From: Clusia tigrina
Lineage: Eukaryota; Arthropoda; Insecta; Diptera; Clusiidae
DNA length: 64,000 bases
NCBI GenBank assembly: GCA_920105625.2
Contig: OV050030.1
Coordinates: forward strand, 31,614,516-31,678,515
Direction of reading: 5' to 3'
A program made the translations under genes and the position numbers. The notes beneath the pieces were generated by a model. That model was not told the DNA's origin, made no database searches, and worked only from the letters and a program-made list of their open reading frames with translations. Below, piece by piece: positions 31,230 through 44,536 of the stretch (position 1 is its first letter; every line of letters begins with the position of its first letter).

Positions 31230-34200
31230 TACATCACATGAGGTAAGAGGATTCAAGGACAGAGATATGGTTGTGACATACTGGATAGCTTTTGGGTTGA
31301 AGTAAGACAAGGCTGAGGAAGTCACTTCTACTATCTGGAAGCCAAGTGATTACATAGGTTAATGAGATATATTTTGGTTATTTTCCCAGAAAGTGGAAAC
31401 ACAAAGCATATGAGTGAAAGAGAGAGATTGTAGGACTGTCCTCCTCAAATATAACCAATGGGAAAAGATAAGGTATGAAACCTTGAATTGTCCAGTGGCG
31501 TTAACAGCTGTCCCCTAGCTAGGAGAATATCAAAATTCCTGTCCTATCCTATCCTTACTGGTTGGATTTATCTATCATCCAAAAGCATTAAAATTGTAGT
31601 CAATTCACATCATAATCAGAATGCTTCCCCACAAAGCTTCCCCATAATCACAATGCTTCCCCACGCTGGTCAACATTCACATACCTGAATCATAATGAAA
31701 TACTCTTGAATTCTCTTAATGACTATCGCTATCCAAATGTCAAACAGCAATTATATCAAACGGACTTTCTCGAAGCTCTCTAAACACTGCCGATCACTCA
31801 ATGTTCTGACGGATTGAATAACAATTCAGTTATAGAGATCTGCAAATCTTGCAATCTCTTCATGATTGGTGTCGTCGTTCCTGCACTCTGTCATTTTCCC
31901 ACAAGCCAACTAAGCGTGGTTAGATGTACATTCATGGCACTGAGCAAAGCGGATATAACCAGAAATCCTTGAAAAGGCTCACAGTTTGTGTCAGATATCG
32001 CAATCCACTATTCGTTCTTTGTCTTACCTTGAAAGTTCTAGAGAATCCACTTTTGACTTTTCTAGTACATTTCGAAGTGAAGTGAAGGTAAAAATTGTCC
32101 TCCACTCTAACTGCAACTGTTCGGCTTTAGTCAGATTTTTAAGATCAGATGTATGGAGTGTCTTGATTGACCTAGACTATATCGTGATCAAAAATATTTG
32201 AGTATAGTCATAGAGACGTCTAAATGATATCAATACTAAGCTACTGGGATAGGAACTTTGCCGCTTTTTGAGTTAAGTGCGTTCCTGTCACTCCCTCATA
32301 TACATAAACTATACTTAAGAAGCAGCATTGTGAATCAGACGCACGAAGCATATTTGTGTCTGAAGTGCACAAACAACAGTTTCACAAACTTCCTTCTCTA
32401 TTCTTATAATTTAAATTTTATATTCCTATAATCATTCCTTCATTATATTTATAATGCTAATTCTTTATATTTATATTGTGCCTTGTCTATTCTGATAATG
32501 TGGAACTTACTCATATGACCAAATATCTTAAGAAGTATATTGATATTACCGCAAAAATTTGATTACATTTTTTTTAATTAATGGCCAGTAATTGCATCGT
32601 CACACACAAAATTGAATTAACATAAGTTTATAAATTTATCAAGCAATGTAATTGCACACTCTTAGGCTTTATTAGCGCCCACTTAAAGCATCCCTAATTA
32701 TGGTCTTCGTTATATGCACCCAATTGAATAATGAACCTCTTCGAAGCAGTTGCAGGCCAATCATATGCACACAAGTATGCAAGCATCCTTTGGCATGTGC
32801 GTTCATGCAATTAACTTGCCATGCCATAACCGAAAGAAATAGGAAGCTTTGCAGCGAACTCACCAGACCGTGCAGAGCTTAAGTGCAGGTTTTATGCAGG
32901 ATCATTTTCTTAGCAAGGCACACAGGCACAACAACAGCAACGGCGTTGAGGACTTTGCCAAATTGTGGTAAAGGGATGTGTTCGTGTGTAAGCATCTTTT
33001 GTATTGTTTGAGTGTGTGTAAATTTTGCTCAAATTTCCAGCCCAAGTCATTGCAATGCATGCGCAAAACCGAATGATTCTTAAAGATATGACTGCAACGT
33101 CTTGGGAATACTCCTTATGTCACAGATTTGAGCTCAAAGATGCATGTGAATTTAATTTGTGTGTGCTTCACTCATGAGCGCATACGAATAATGCAACTGG
33201 AGTGCTTTAAAAGCAGGTTAGTGCTCGTGCATATCTTTACCGTACAGACACACTGCAATATACCGTACGTACTCATATGCAAAGCGAAGTAAAGATCTTG
33301 TAACGGATATATAATGATAATAAATTGCTCATATATCAAAGTTGCGGCACTTCGTTAGCATATCAAATGATATTTCCTTATATTTGTACGGCACAGCATG
33401 GCATACTTTAAGGCGTTCTGTAGCAAACTCTCTGACTACATGTGGCGTGAATAATGTCGACTAAGCTGCATGAATTTACGGAAAAATTCGCTTTAAAGCC
33501 GGGCAGACATGTCGACCTAATACTCGCATACAGCAAGAAACGAACTCAAGAGAGTGTAATTAATTATAAGTCCAGGAAATGATAACACAAGCCGGGATAA
33601 CAGGGCACATTAGGCCAACCAGAGGGCGACGCAAGACACTAAATACTCCTTCGACCTGGTGTATGTATGTACGGGTGGTCGTAAATTAAACCCTCTGCTG
33701 AACTTTGAAGGCAAGAAGTGCACAAGCAATCTTCAAATTTGCGTATGCTTGGTTTATGCATCAATTTGTTTGCTTATGAGTTACGTAAAGGCAAAATATC
33801 CTTGGGCTGCTTACAAGGCAGCCTTGTTTGCCTAATCATTAAAGTATAATAAATTTGCAAGACTGCTTCAGGCAAACCAACCGTAATTTCTCCTTTCAAC
33901 TTTTCGTAGAGCTCTGAGTTTTCAAGAACATATTCGTATGCCAAACTTAAGTGCAGACGCTTATGATACATATCCTTGACCTCGACTCTGCGTAGGTTTG
34001 CTGCATGCAGCATGAGGGCAATAAATTTTATTATCAAAATTTTTGAAAGTTTTCCGCATCATTGAACAAACGAGTTGCGTTAGTGCCGCAGTTGATGTGG
34101 CAAGGTTAAAAAAATTTCCTCTAGTATGCAGCGGCAATGCTTGAGACTTCAAAAGCCAGAAGTTGAATTTATAAAGAAGAAATTCCTTTTCAGTATTCAT

Positions 34201-34900
34201 AAGAAAGGAATGTGTAAAGCCGTTGCGGAATATTGTCAGCAGAATACAAAGAAGAAATAGAGACTAACGAAAACAATCTAAAAGCGAATTGGCAACGATA
34301 GCCGCCGATATACGAGTATATAGAACAATTCGTATATATTCTACATCCGGTATGAAGAGATTGGTTTTTGATTCCGCAGAGTTCAAGAAAATGAACTACC
34401 AATTCAAAATATAACAAAGATAGCATGGAAACTTCCATAGGAAGTGACAGATAACCTGAAGGCTATTAATCCGACTACTCAGATACATAAAGATTTTTTA
34501 TTTAATCGGAACCAACCAGGAATATCATATAAAAATAAATTTCTTTGGCTTTACGCATATCCTCGTTTTCAGGTTATTGTAGTGAGAAAGTGAAGCTGAA
34601 TGATTTTCAGTGGTAGACCTTTGTAGTGTGCACATTAAATAAGCTCTTTGGAGTACTTATCAGGATACTGCTGTGTATGTAAGCCATGCTACGCTAACAT
34701 CAGACATTGCTAAGCTTTTTTTCATTATTTTTGCTGTATATAATTACTTCACAAAAAGGTATTTGAATATGGTAATCATCTGATGTCTGTGATCAAACTG
34801 TTTTTACCATGCCTTTTTTATTTTTTCTAGTTGTAGTCCTTGACGTTAGCTGGCCATAATACTGATACATCCTATGCTAGGATATATAGGTAGGTAACTA
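31230..34900. other. Non-coding stretch, no gene seen
   Basis: I see no coding motif. There is a small repeat of GCTTCCCCA units at about 31622-31662. The longest open frames lack any recognisable domain. Confidence 0.5.
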
Positions 34901-34904
34901 TACA

Positions 34905-35240
34905 ATTTTCGGTATTAGAGCCCAAAATTCATCGCAAGTTGCCATAGTAGGTGATAGAACAGTTCGTAAAATTGTCCAGCAGCCATTGTGTACTTTGCTG
35001 TTTAATTGGGCCTTTCAGAGACACCCTAGTGTTAACGTAGGTATTTTGGTCTTTGCCATCATTTCCGTTTTGCTACAGTTTAATACAAGGCTACACTTTG
35101 TGGCTCAATTGCTTAATATAGCCTAGGAGTAAGCTGGCAAACATTTCTATATCATCGTTGATACCGCTTTACATTGTTGTTGATGACAATCAGCAATAAT
35201 TTTGGCGACAGGACTCCTGTGATGTAACTCAACGAGTATT
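34905..35240 (-). pseudogene. Decayed LINE reverse transcriptase fragment (R1/I-like)
   Basis: The minus strand shows GVLSPKLLLIVINNN near 35210, which fits the RT motif QGGVLSPxLWxLVVN, and further on LNCSKTEMMAKTKIPTLTL near 35080, which fits LNPSKTE-x-V-x-FT-x-K-x-K-x-P. The YADD box between them is not visible. The spacing is right for RT but many stops occur. This is an old remnant recognised from two motifs only. Confidence 0.55.
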
Positions 35241-38220
35241 TTACCTTTTTACAACATGACTGATTCGCACCTCTGCTTTAAGGTTTCTGAACTAAACTAT
35301 TTATACTACAAATGATACTTCGTAGTCCTTAATACTTAACTCGACTAAGTTAAATTCCGGTAGTATTCACATTATTAAGGCTTCCTTTTTCGAATAAGAG
35401 GATTCCAGGAGTCCATTCTTCAGACAACCTATACTTACGCTCTGCCCAAATACAGGAAACAACTGCTCGGAAAAGAAATTATAACTCCGGACAACTGATT
35501 TAAATATACAAATTCCTGGAGTACATCCTTCAGGCAATCAATACTTAAGATCTACTTAATACAGGTAGCAACTGCTTGGGGAAAAACTTATAGTATATAG
35601 TTTGTGACTACCTCTGAGAAGATTTAGACTTCATATTTATCAAAATTCCTGAGCTACACCTTTATGTAGTTAAGAGGCAGTTGTCGTGAGTAGATTTGAT
35701 GTTAAAGCAGAAACAGTACAATAGAGGAATGGTTCGTTTTTATTATGCCATAAAAGAAGTCAGTGAAGATTTGATTAGAAAAGGTGAACCAACCGAATCA
35801 TGTCCTCTTTTTTCTAGTTACCATTTTCCATCAGTATAAAACAGTAACACGCCGTTATGTGTAACATATCAGCAAACAAATGTGTAAATAACAATATACA
35901 AATATAGAATTTGCATAAGGTTTGGCAGAGACGATGACAGCGCTCCTCCCACCAACAGCAATTGCCAAATATTTCAGGTCATTATTCATGACCTGAATAT
36001 TTGCGAATGATTACAGACATTCAAACACCCAAACACCCATAAACACACACACACACAAACACACCGCACACATTTATATATATCTACAGCTCTCGCATAT
36101 CTAATTAAGGGACCACGTTACTCCAGCCTGGACTGTGATATCATTGAAGCTGCAGAGGGAGCTCACGTTGGACGCTGCATACGCTCGCTCAAACTGCCGT
36201 AAAATCATATGCAAATATATGCGAATTTGTGGTTGTGTCCTTTTTAATGCGACTCATGTGGGTAGGTGTGTGTGTGTGTTTGTGCCTGTGTACTCGCATG
36301 TTCATGAGGCTGCTTGCTGCCTGCCTGCCTGCCTGCCTGCCTGCATGGCTGTGTGCTTAATAGGGCGTGTAAATATTTTAGGCTCACTAGGCGTATCGCA
36401 TACAATTTGTTGATATTGTCAACTTGTGCCGCATCCTTCCTAGTTCTGACAATTTATGCTGCATTTATTATACGGCTAAGTTGCCTATTTGTTTGCATGT
36501 GCTTGCATCATTGCCGCTGTGCTCATTGCAACTGCTTATAAATATAAAGTACAATAAAATTGATGGTTCAAAATTGTTTATAATAATTTCACTTCGATGG
36601 TCATAATATTGGCATTTTTGGTGCATACAATTTATGAATATTTTGCACAGGAAAACCACTGCGACTACACCTGACAATTGCTTTATATATTGCACTTCAC
36701 TATCGTGGAAGGTACAACTAAAGAGTTTCAAAATTAAGTCATTATCTTTTGCTCTTAATAATTCAACAGATTAGCAGCAATGTTGTTACGTTCGTCCTTT
36801 AACATATCGTGTTTGACTCGAAGGATGGTAAAAACTTTCAGAATATTCTCACAATGTGAGCCTTTGATGATGAGCAACTAACTTCCAGTATTTGTAGGAT
36901 ATCTCTTCTAAGAGATGAAGATATTATGTTGAATATTTTATCAACAATGATAATACTGACTGAGTTGATGGAAACTTTATTGATTATGACCAAGTTGTTT
37001 CTGGATATAGATATTTTAAAGTAGTCCTCGTATATAACTGATGTTTTTTTAAACATGTATTGTTGCAGAAAGAATGTGATAAGCTAATTCATTGAAGGGT
37101 TTAGCTGGCTTATCGTTTTTCTATCCCGGGAGTCGTATTCGTCAGCTTTGGAAATATAAACTTGTTTTATAAGAAATACGATCTTATTCATCTGCGATCC
37201 TAATACATATATAGAAAACATCTATGATATTTATTGACCCATTGCATTCAGTTTTTCTTTCTTGTTAATAAGTAACTGGACTCTTGGAATAGTCTAATAG
37301 CAATGTAACTGTCTGCCCAATTTCCTTCCAATTTTCAAATAATTTTCATATACACAGCGTATTGTTATGAACACATGTTCTCCTGTCCCGAACAGCAGCA
37401 CGCCTTAGCCAGCACAATGCTTAGGAAAACGTTAGTAGGGGTGGATCGAGAAGTAGGACTGAAAATGAACAGACCTAAGAGTGACAATTGAGCGATAATA
37501 CTTGTAACGGCTTCTCGACGTATTACCTAAAGGTAAAGTCCCGAGAGGATAATCCGGCCGGACATCGGGGTGAATTTAGTGGGTTAAGCCCCATACTACC
37601 TGGGTTTTTGACAGCTGTACACCTCGTAAAAAAGAATATATGTTCTCCTGTACAGTACACAAAATGTCAGAGATAATGTGACACCAAAAAAATACTGCAA
37701 TCATAATAGTCCAAGATGCATGAAATGAGCTGGAGACGAGAATATAGATCGCAAAACTCCAAAAGTATATTCTGTGAAGGGAGCCATCCAGCCACTTATA
37801 GAGGATATACTGTATATAAAGTCATTTCCCATAGTTCGAAAGAAGTTTATAGCAAAAAACCAGTGCTATTAATCCACCACAAATCCCAGTTACGAAAGGT
37901 TGCACTTATAAACAGGTGGTAAAGCATAGTGTTCAGCAAAAAAAAATCAATATCCAATTAACAGAATGTGCTATTTCATCACAAAAGCAGTCCAATGATA
38001 TGAACTAGTTAAAGAGCATGCTTAAAGGACTAATGAACCAAATGCAAACCATGCTCAACTTATTGACAATGCTCCTCTTTCAGACGATGTATTCTATTAA
38101 AATTGCAGTGTGGGATGCTAACAGACTTTAGCAACGCAGTAATTAAGTGAAATCCTTCATTGCTGATATTAGCATTGACATTATGCAAATAGCATAGATT
38201 CATTTTACCAATATAAGTTT
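35241..38220. other. Non-coding stretch with simple repeats
   Basis: No gene recognised. It contains CA repeats near 36044-36062, GT repeats near 36261-36283 and a (CTGC)n run at about 36311-36345. A phrase in the plus frame near 37425-37490 (VGLKMNRPKS) resembles a LINE RT segment but is too short to call. Confidence 0.5.
36311..36345. repeat. (CTGC)n microsatellite
   Basis: About seven uninterrupted CTGC/GCCT units follow a TGCTTGCTGC lead-in. Confidence 0.95.
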
Positions 38221-38224
38221 CGTA

Positions 38225-39165
38225 AAAATTGGCCAATGCAGCATATAGCGTGTATATCACTATGGGTCACCGCACGTGTTGGTAACGCTATTATTATACA
38301 AAACAGGATTGAACATACGGAACAAGAAAAATATAATAAAGCTCACCTGAGACCAGTATTTCTGTCCAACATCGTGATCTTACGATACATCGGTATATTG
38401 CCCTCGGAGAGACTCGACTAACAAGAGCCAATTTGAGCATCCTATGAAATAGGTTATTAGCCTGTGGTGACTATAACGGCAAGTAGCACTGGGGCTCAAG
38501 AACTATTAATCCAAAAGGAAAAAAAAAACTATTAAAAACAATACAAGCTAATAATGTGATGCATATTTCAACAGGAGACCCAACACACTGGCCATTCGAT
38601 AGAAAGAAGAGATTACTGAAATTGCTACCTATGCTTATCATAATGGCTACAAACACCAATCATTAAACTACCGTAACCCGACTTTCAAAAAACACCTCGA
38701 AAAACTTCAAATTTGGCTTAAGAAATACCAAAATTACAAATCAATGCAAGGAACTGGCACTTTAAAAAGGAGTTCCTGCCCGCCTGTAATTCTACTTCCA
38801 TTCCCTAAAGCAAAAGATGTTAAATCTCTTGGGTTACAATTTGATTCAAGCTTCATGTGGCACAAGCATATCCTTACTAAAGTTCAAATACCTGGGCATA
38901 AAACTTAGGTTAATGTACCCTCTAAGCTAACACTGAACAATAAACTTCTGCTTTATAAAAGTGTAATAAAACTAATATTGACATATGGAATTCAGTTCTG
39001 GGGCGCATCACCGAATTCTAATATAAATATTTTGGAAAGATTTCAAGCAACATGATTGCGAATAATTGTCAATACACCATGGTTTCTCTGGAATCAGATA
39101 CTACTGAACGACCTTAACATACCTTACCTAGCTAACATACCGACAGCCCACAAGGAAATAAAATG
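38225..39165 (+). pseudogene. jockey-like LINE with endonuclease joined to the RT C-terminus
   Basis: The first part is an APE-type endonuclease: GNAIIIQNRIEHTEQEKYNK (about 38280-38340), then LLACGDYNGK-stop-HWGSRTINPKGK (about 38457-38520) and ISTGDPTHWPFDRKK. The second part is the end of RT: LEKLQIWLKKYQNYKS, KSLGLQFDSSFMWHKHIL, LTYGIQFWGASPNSNINILE and APW-like NTPWFLWNQILLNDLNIP (about 38695-39130). The catalytic RT core (including the FADD box) that should lie between them is missing, so an internal deletion near 38670 joined the two. Several stops are present. Confidence 0.82.
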
Positions 39166-39339
39166 AGTAAAGAAGGCTAAAGTCAGGTTAGAACTGACTT
39201 AGAATTAATTTCGATATATCCTTTATACTTACGTATATCTTATTCAACTATCTTTTTAGGAGCATATCTAGGGTCCTTTTCGGTAGGGTACCCAGAGTGG
39301 ATTATAATATAAGGAGGGTCATTATTTTTATATATGGCT

Positions 39340-40366
39340 TTTATTATTATTATTATTTATTATTAGTTCACATTGCGACATTAAGGCAAAACCTTGTAAG
39401 ATTGTCCCAATAACATGAAATGATACATTTAGTACAATAATCCGGACATAATTTAACTTATACTATAAAATACAATAGCGCACAGAGTACAAAACAGAAC
39501 ATTACAATATGAATTTCAACAATTCATCTTTCAATTCATGAATACAATACAGCTTTGAATCAATAAAAATGTACAGCTTCAAATTTGTTATTAGTCACAA
39601 AAGGATACATACATATAAACAGTGTACGCCGTCACTCTCAATCTACAGCGCAACTCAATTCAGCTCATAAATTCATTGCCCCTGGAAGTGTTTATTAAGC
39701 TCAATTTTGAATAGATTAGCATTGCCAATACCTTGAATCCGTACAGGCACTGAATTCCAGTCTCACAGCATTAACGAAAAATTGACGATCAGACATAATA
39801 ACTTAACGGGACAAGCCGATTAGAACGGCCAGAGCGAGTAAATTTAAGGCGCCTAAACAAATATGGAGGCTCCTGAGTGCAAATAATCTTATGCAACATT
39901 AGAATACTTCGAGTGTCAAGAAGCTGATCGAATGTGATATGAAAAAGTTCTATTGCGCGCCCAGACACATGATCTCTTCGACTTAAACCATAAATGTACC
40001 TCGTTATAGTGTTAAATAACACATTGAGTTTTCGCTTACTTACTGCATCACAATTCCCAAATATTTCACAACCATGCAACATAGTTGGCAGAAGGTAGGA
40101 CTTGGCTAGTATCATTCTAATCCTGAAAGGAGTAAAATATTGCGTAGCCCATAGGGATCGTAGCATACCATAGACTTTACCAACCGATACTGCAATATGA
40201 TTATTCCACGATAGAGCACCGTCAAATATGACCCCCAAATTTTTAATCACATTTACATAACTAATTGCCGATGAATGCATAAATATCACAGGGAGGCTCG
40301 CGGTAAATCACCAAACACTTAAATTTAGCCGGATTAAGACACACACCATTCCTCCCTGCCCATACA
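39340..40366 (-). pseudogene. LINE RT C-terminus and 3' UTR (CR1-like, no RNase H)
   Basis: The minus strand gives NGVCLNPAKFKCLVI (near 40340), then in a shifted frame VIKNLGVIFDGALSWNNHI (about 40250), RIRMILAKSYLLPTMLHGCEIFG and ITRYIYGLSRRDHVSG, and ends LFKIELNKHFQGQ-stop at about 39678. This is the region after the RT active site and the C-terminal part of LINEs without RNase H. The 3' UTR continues to an ATT/AAT-rich tail near 39340-39365. The 5' side stops at the mariner at 40369; I saw no continuation beyond that mariner. The clade is a guess. Confidence 0.75.
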
Positions 40367-40368
40367 TA

Positions 40369-41687
40369 CGAGGTGTTATCAGAAAATAACCGTTATTTTC
40401 AAATTTCGTGAGTTACGTATGTTCGATGTTCGAATTTTTTTTCTGTTATGTTGGTACACATGTCTGTTATATATTTTGGCAATACCAACCATTTTGGATT
40501 GTCAGTTTGTTTTTGACAGATAAAAAGATTAGTCGTGTTTTGGTGTGCTCTTCGATTTTGTACTATTCGAAAAAATGGATCAAAGAAACTGTATTCAGTT
40601 TTGTGTAAAAAATGAAATTAAATCCGCAAGGACATTTGAAATGTTGACTGTGGCCTTTGGCGAGTCTACTATGAGCAGAACACAAGTTCAATTGTGGTAT
40701 AACCGGTTTAAGGAAGGCCGAGATGTCAATGACGATGCTCGTCCTGGTCGCCCGAGCACGTCAACAACCGATGAAAACATTGACGCAGTGAAGAAAATGA
40801 TTTTGGATAATCGTCGAATCACTATCAGAGAGGTTGCTGATGATGTTGGCATATCGTTCGGCTCATGCCAAGCAATTTTTACGGATGTTTTAGGCATGAA
40901 ACGTGCGGCAGCGAAGATTGCTCCAAAATTGGTAAATTTTGAGCAAAAACAACGTCGCATGGACATCGCTCAGGAGCTGTTGAACATCGTCAACGACGAT
41001 CCAGATTTCCGCAAAAAGATCATAACTGGTGACGAATTGTGGATGTATGGTTATGACATTGAAACCAAAGCCAAATCATCCCAATGGAAACGTCCAGATG
41101 AGCCAAGACCGAAAAAAGCACGTCAAGTTCGGTCGTACGTAAAGGTTTTGCTGACAGTTTTCTTTGATTGCAATGGCGTGGTGCATCATGAATTCTTGCC
41201 ACAAGGTCGTACGGTCAACAAGGGATACTACCTTGAAGTTATGCGCCGTTTGCGAGAAGCAATTCGTCAGAAACGCCTAGAATTGTGGAAAAACCAATCA
41301 TGGATTTTGCACCATGATAATGCACCAGCTCACACATCGATGCTTGTGCGTAATTTTTTGGCCAAAAACAAAACCGTTATCATGCCTCAACCACCGTATT
41401 CACCGGACTTGGCCCCCGCTGACTTTTTCCACTTTCCAAAACTGAACACACCGATGAAAGGAAAGCGTTTTGCTACGATTGAGGAGATATAAGAAAAATC
41501 GAAACAGGAGCTGTTGGCGATACCAAAAAAAGCGTTTCAGAAGTGTTTCGAGGATTGGAAAAAACGCTGGCATAAGTGTATTATATCTGAGGGGAATTAC
41601 TTTGAAGGGGACAAGATAGTTGTTGATGAATAAATAAATACTTTTTGAAAAAATTGAAAATAACGGTTATTTTTTGATCAAACCTCG
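40369..41687 (+). mobile_element. DD34D mariner element, copy 2
   Basis: 1319 bp, flanked by TA at 40367-40368 and 41688-41689. The termini CGAGGTGTTATCAGAAAATA and the reverse of CGAGGTTTGATCAAAAAATA are imperfect inverted repeats. Same family as 2413-3716. Confidence 0.94.
40575..41633 (+). pseudogene. Mariner transposase (copy 2), one nonsense codon
   Basis: The start MDQRN is the first ATG; the frame then runs 305 codons to a TAA at 41490-41492, where copy 1 has a lysine codon (AAA). Beyond it the same frame is open to TAA at 41631-41633, so 352 codons in all. The catalytic residues are D153 (TGDELW), D248 (HHDNAPAHT) and D283 (SPDLAPADFF), with 34 residues between the last two. The usual Ser/Thr in GDE-S-W is Leu here. 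Early termination removes the last 47 residues but no catalytic Asp. Confidence 0.94.
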
Positions 41688-41689
41688 TA

Positions 41690-42700
41690 TATATTATTCA
41701 GGCCTTTATTAATTTTGGTGACACAGCTGGCAACTTTGTTCGCTGTACAACTCATGACATTTGAACAGCATCAGCATACATTTGTAGTGTCAATATTATC
41801 ATTAATCTTAAATTTTATCCAAACATTTTGTATAGTCGTAAGTTATAAAAATGCATAAAAAGTGGGCGTGGCTGTGAAAAGAACCCGCTCATTTGTATGT
41901 TGTTTAATGGTCGTCAACCTTCCTGTAAAATTTCGTTGATAAGGATTTCGTTCTATAGGAGCCTTGTAATGATTTTTGGTTAATTGTGGGCATGGCAGTA
42001 CGAGCATAGGTAGGCTAATTTTAATTTTAGTCCCGAGAGTTCCTTATAGTGAAAGTAGGCGTGTCTATTCTCTGATCAACCCCAGTTCTTGAAGTTGCCA
42101 CGTGCTGCTTCTCATAAAATTTCATATACTCGTATAAATCTCGAATAGATCTTAAATTAGAATATTGAATAATAGGAAAAGTGGCAATTATTATATACCA
42201 CCCATATTTTGCATAGTGTTTAGTAGGACCCAAATCTCCATAACTACCCAATTGCGTCACTATTCCAACAATTGGACCGTAGTTATAGTCATTTCAAGAA
42301 AAAGGTGAAAGAAGTTGTATATATGGGAGGTAGGCGTGATCTTTGTCAAAATCGCCTGATATAGCAACTGGTTCTGTGTTTTGGTCCAGACTATACTTTT
42401 GCAAAGCTTCAGTAAGATATTTCTAACGGTCTCGAAAAAACTGACAACAGACGGACAATCGGGCGGACTGAGGGAAAAAATTTTAATTGTTGAAAATGTG
42501 ATTCTGATCAATATATATATATATCAACACGTGCCACGCCTCCTTCTGGTAGTTGAAAAGCTGGTCAACTGCACAAACTTAGTATCCCTTTTATCCTTTT
42601 TAAGCATAAAGGGTATAAAAATATCAGTTGTATATCATGACCAAGATGGTATTTATCCTCTGGAGACCTTTTCTTTATGGAAAGTTTCGTTAGTATTCAG
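41690..42700. other. Non-coding, probably old dispersed repeat
   Basis: This stretch has features I associate with a common fly repeat: repeated GTGGGCGTGGC or GTAGGCGTG phrases (about 41864, 42054, 42330), a CAGACGGACAATCGGGCGGAC phrase split across 42441-42470, and AAAGGGTATAAAAA near 42606. A similar phrase (GGGCGTGG) occurs near 46320. No coding sequence is recognised. The repeat identity is uncertain. Confidence 0.4.
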
Positions 42701-42704
42701 GAAC

Positions 42705-44536
42705 ACAACGCACCATTACTGAAGCTCTGGGCGTTGATTCTAATGCGGTTGCACTGATAGAGACCATGACTGGTCGGCCAGCTTAGATACCTACACTTTA
42801 AGCAGACAGGTCTCCAGAGGTACTCTTCAGGGAGGAGTTTTTTCCCCCCTGCTCTGGAATTTGGCGGTAAATCCCTTACTGTTAGCCCTAGAGTGCGGGG
42901 GTTGTCACGCCATCGCCTTTGCTGACGATTTGGCAATTGTGATTAGAGGGAAATATCCAAACACTCTTATGGATATTTTGCGCTCTAGCATGGCCACGCT
43001 TACCTGTTGGACGGAAAGAAGGGGATTAGGGTTAAGCCCCAATAAAATGGAATTAATCCTCATCTCTAAGAAAAATAGATCTCCTACGTTCTCCCCGCTA
43101 ATATACAAAGGGGGGAAATTCCGATGAAGGCGACAGTCAAATATTTGGGACTAGTACTAGATAGGAAACTTACCTGGACACCCAATATTGAAGAATGAGT
43201 TAGAAAGGCCAATATTGCTTTGTACACATTTAAAAAAGCGGTCGGAATCAGGTGGGGGCTATCTCCACGAATTAAGCACTGGCTGTACATTTCGGGGTCA
43301 GACCTATATTGCTATATGGAATACTGGTACGGTGGCCAGCCACTCAGAAACAAAAGCTATTCGAAGCTTCTGAGTACGTTCCAAGGAACGGCTCTTCTGT
43401 GCATTTCTACTACTACTACTTTAAGGACCACTTCAACTAAAGCATTAGAAGTGATACTCAACCTACCTACATTAGAGCTGGTAGGGAAATCGCATCAGCA
43501 CAAAGGCTGAAATGTACGGCATTATGGCTTGATCGGCAGATTGGTCACGCGACTATCGTGCATACCTGGAGTAGTTTTATCCAATACATTGACCACTGTA
43601 TGTATCTCAACCATAATAGACACTTCCAGACACATATTCCGTCTAGAATAGAGTGCAAACACTCATGCCATGGAGAAGAGTGGAACGGAATTTCTACACC
43701 GACGGATCCAAACTTGACGATAGAGTCGGCTTTGGAGTTTTCTCAAAAGAACTGGGACTTGAGCTTTCGTTCCGTCTCCCGGACCACTACAGTGTTTATC
43801 AAGCAGAGGTCCTAGCCTTAAAGGAGGTAACCGTCTACTTAAGTAGGCATGCTGCAACAAAGAATATTATAAACATCTACTCGTATAGCCAGGCGGCTAT
43901 GAAATCAATGAACTCGGTGGCACTGAAATCAAAGGTTGCTCAGGACTGCCGGAATGATATCATCACCGTTTTCAATCTTCCTTTATACACGGACAAATGC
44001 GAGGAGGGAATACCAATTGCCACCTGTAAACTGATGCTGAAGGATAGGGTCGTGCGTGAGGCCAATGGGTCTTGGCACACGAAGGCACTTGCTTAACGAC
44101 TAATGTGGCCGGAGCTTAATAAGAGGAAATCTAGCGACTTGCTTGCCCTATCGAGAAAAGATATCTCTAAAATCGTGGCTTGCATAACTGGTCATTGGCT
44201 ATTCGGCAGGCATGCTCTCAGGCTGGGATTATCCTCTCATGAATACTGCAGGAGCTGTGGGGATGAGGAGGAGGATGAGACTGTGGAACATCTCTTCTGT
44301 AGGTGCCCCGCTCTGGCTAGAAACAGAGCGGGCTCTTTCGGTAAATACGTTTTTAATTCTCTTACAAAAGTGTTTGGGGCGAAGGTCACACAAATCCTGC
44401 GCTTTATTGGAGCTTCGAAATGGTTCGACTAGTAAAATAGACGTGCGGTATTACGCGGTGGTATCACAATCAACCAACCCATGGTGGTCTGAGTGAGATG
44501 GTCTGTAGACCGGCTACCACGATAACCTAACCTAAC
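42705..44536 (+). pseudogene. R1-like LINE ORF2 (RT, RNase H, zinc knuckle), 5' truncated
   Basis: ALGVDSNAVALIETMTGRP and LQGGVFSPLLWNLAVN lead to IAFADDLAIVIRGKYP, with an intact FADD box (about 42918). Next come MKATVKYLGLVLDRKLTWTP and RNase H with NFYTDGSKLDDRVGFGVF (about 43690), YQAEVLALKE, and NIYSYSQAAMKS, where the catalytic Asp of SDSQAA is Tyr. The WVPGH segment is deleted between about 43960 and 43990. The end has CRSCGDEEEDETVEHLFCRC and a stop at 44430-44432. The 3' UTR ends in AACCTAACCTAACC at about 44523-44536. Frameshifts near 43125 and 43680, and stops near 42785, 43195, 43510 and 44095, inactivate it. Confidence 0.9.

Noticed and set aside
36135..36541. Overlapping frames with ACLPACLPA repeats
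   Set aside because: Translation of the CTGC microsatellite.
37420..37490. Phrase VGLKMNRPKS resembling a LINE reverse transcriptase segment
   Set aside because: Too short and without other motifs in order nearby.
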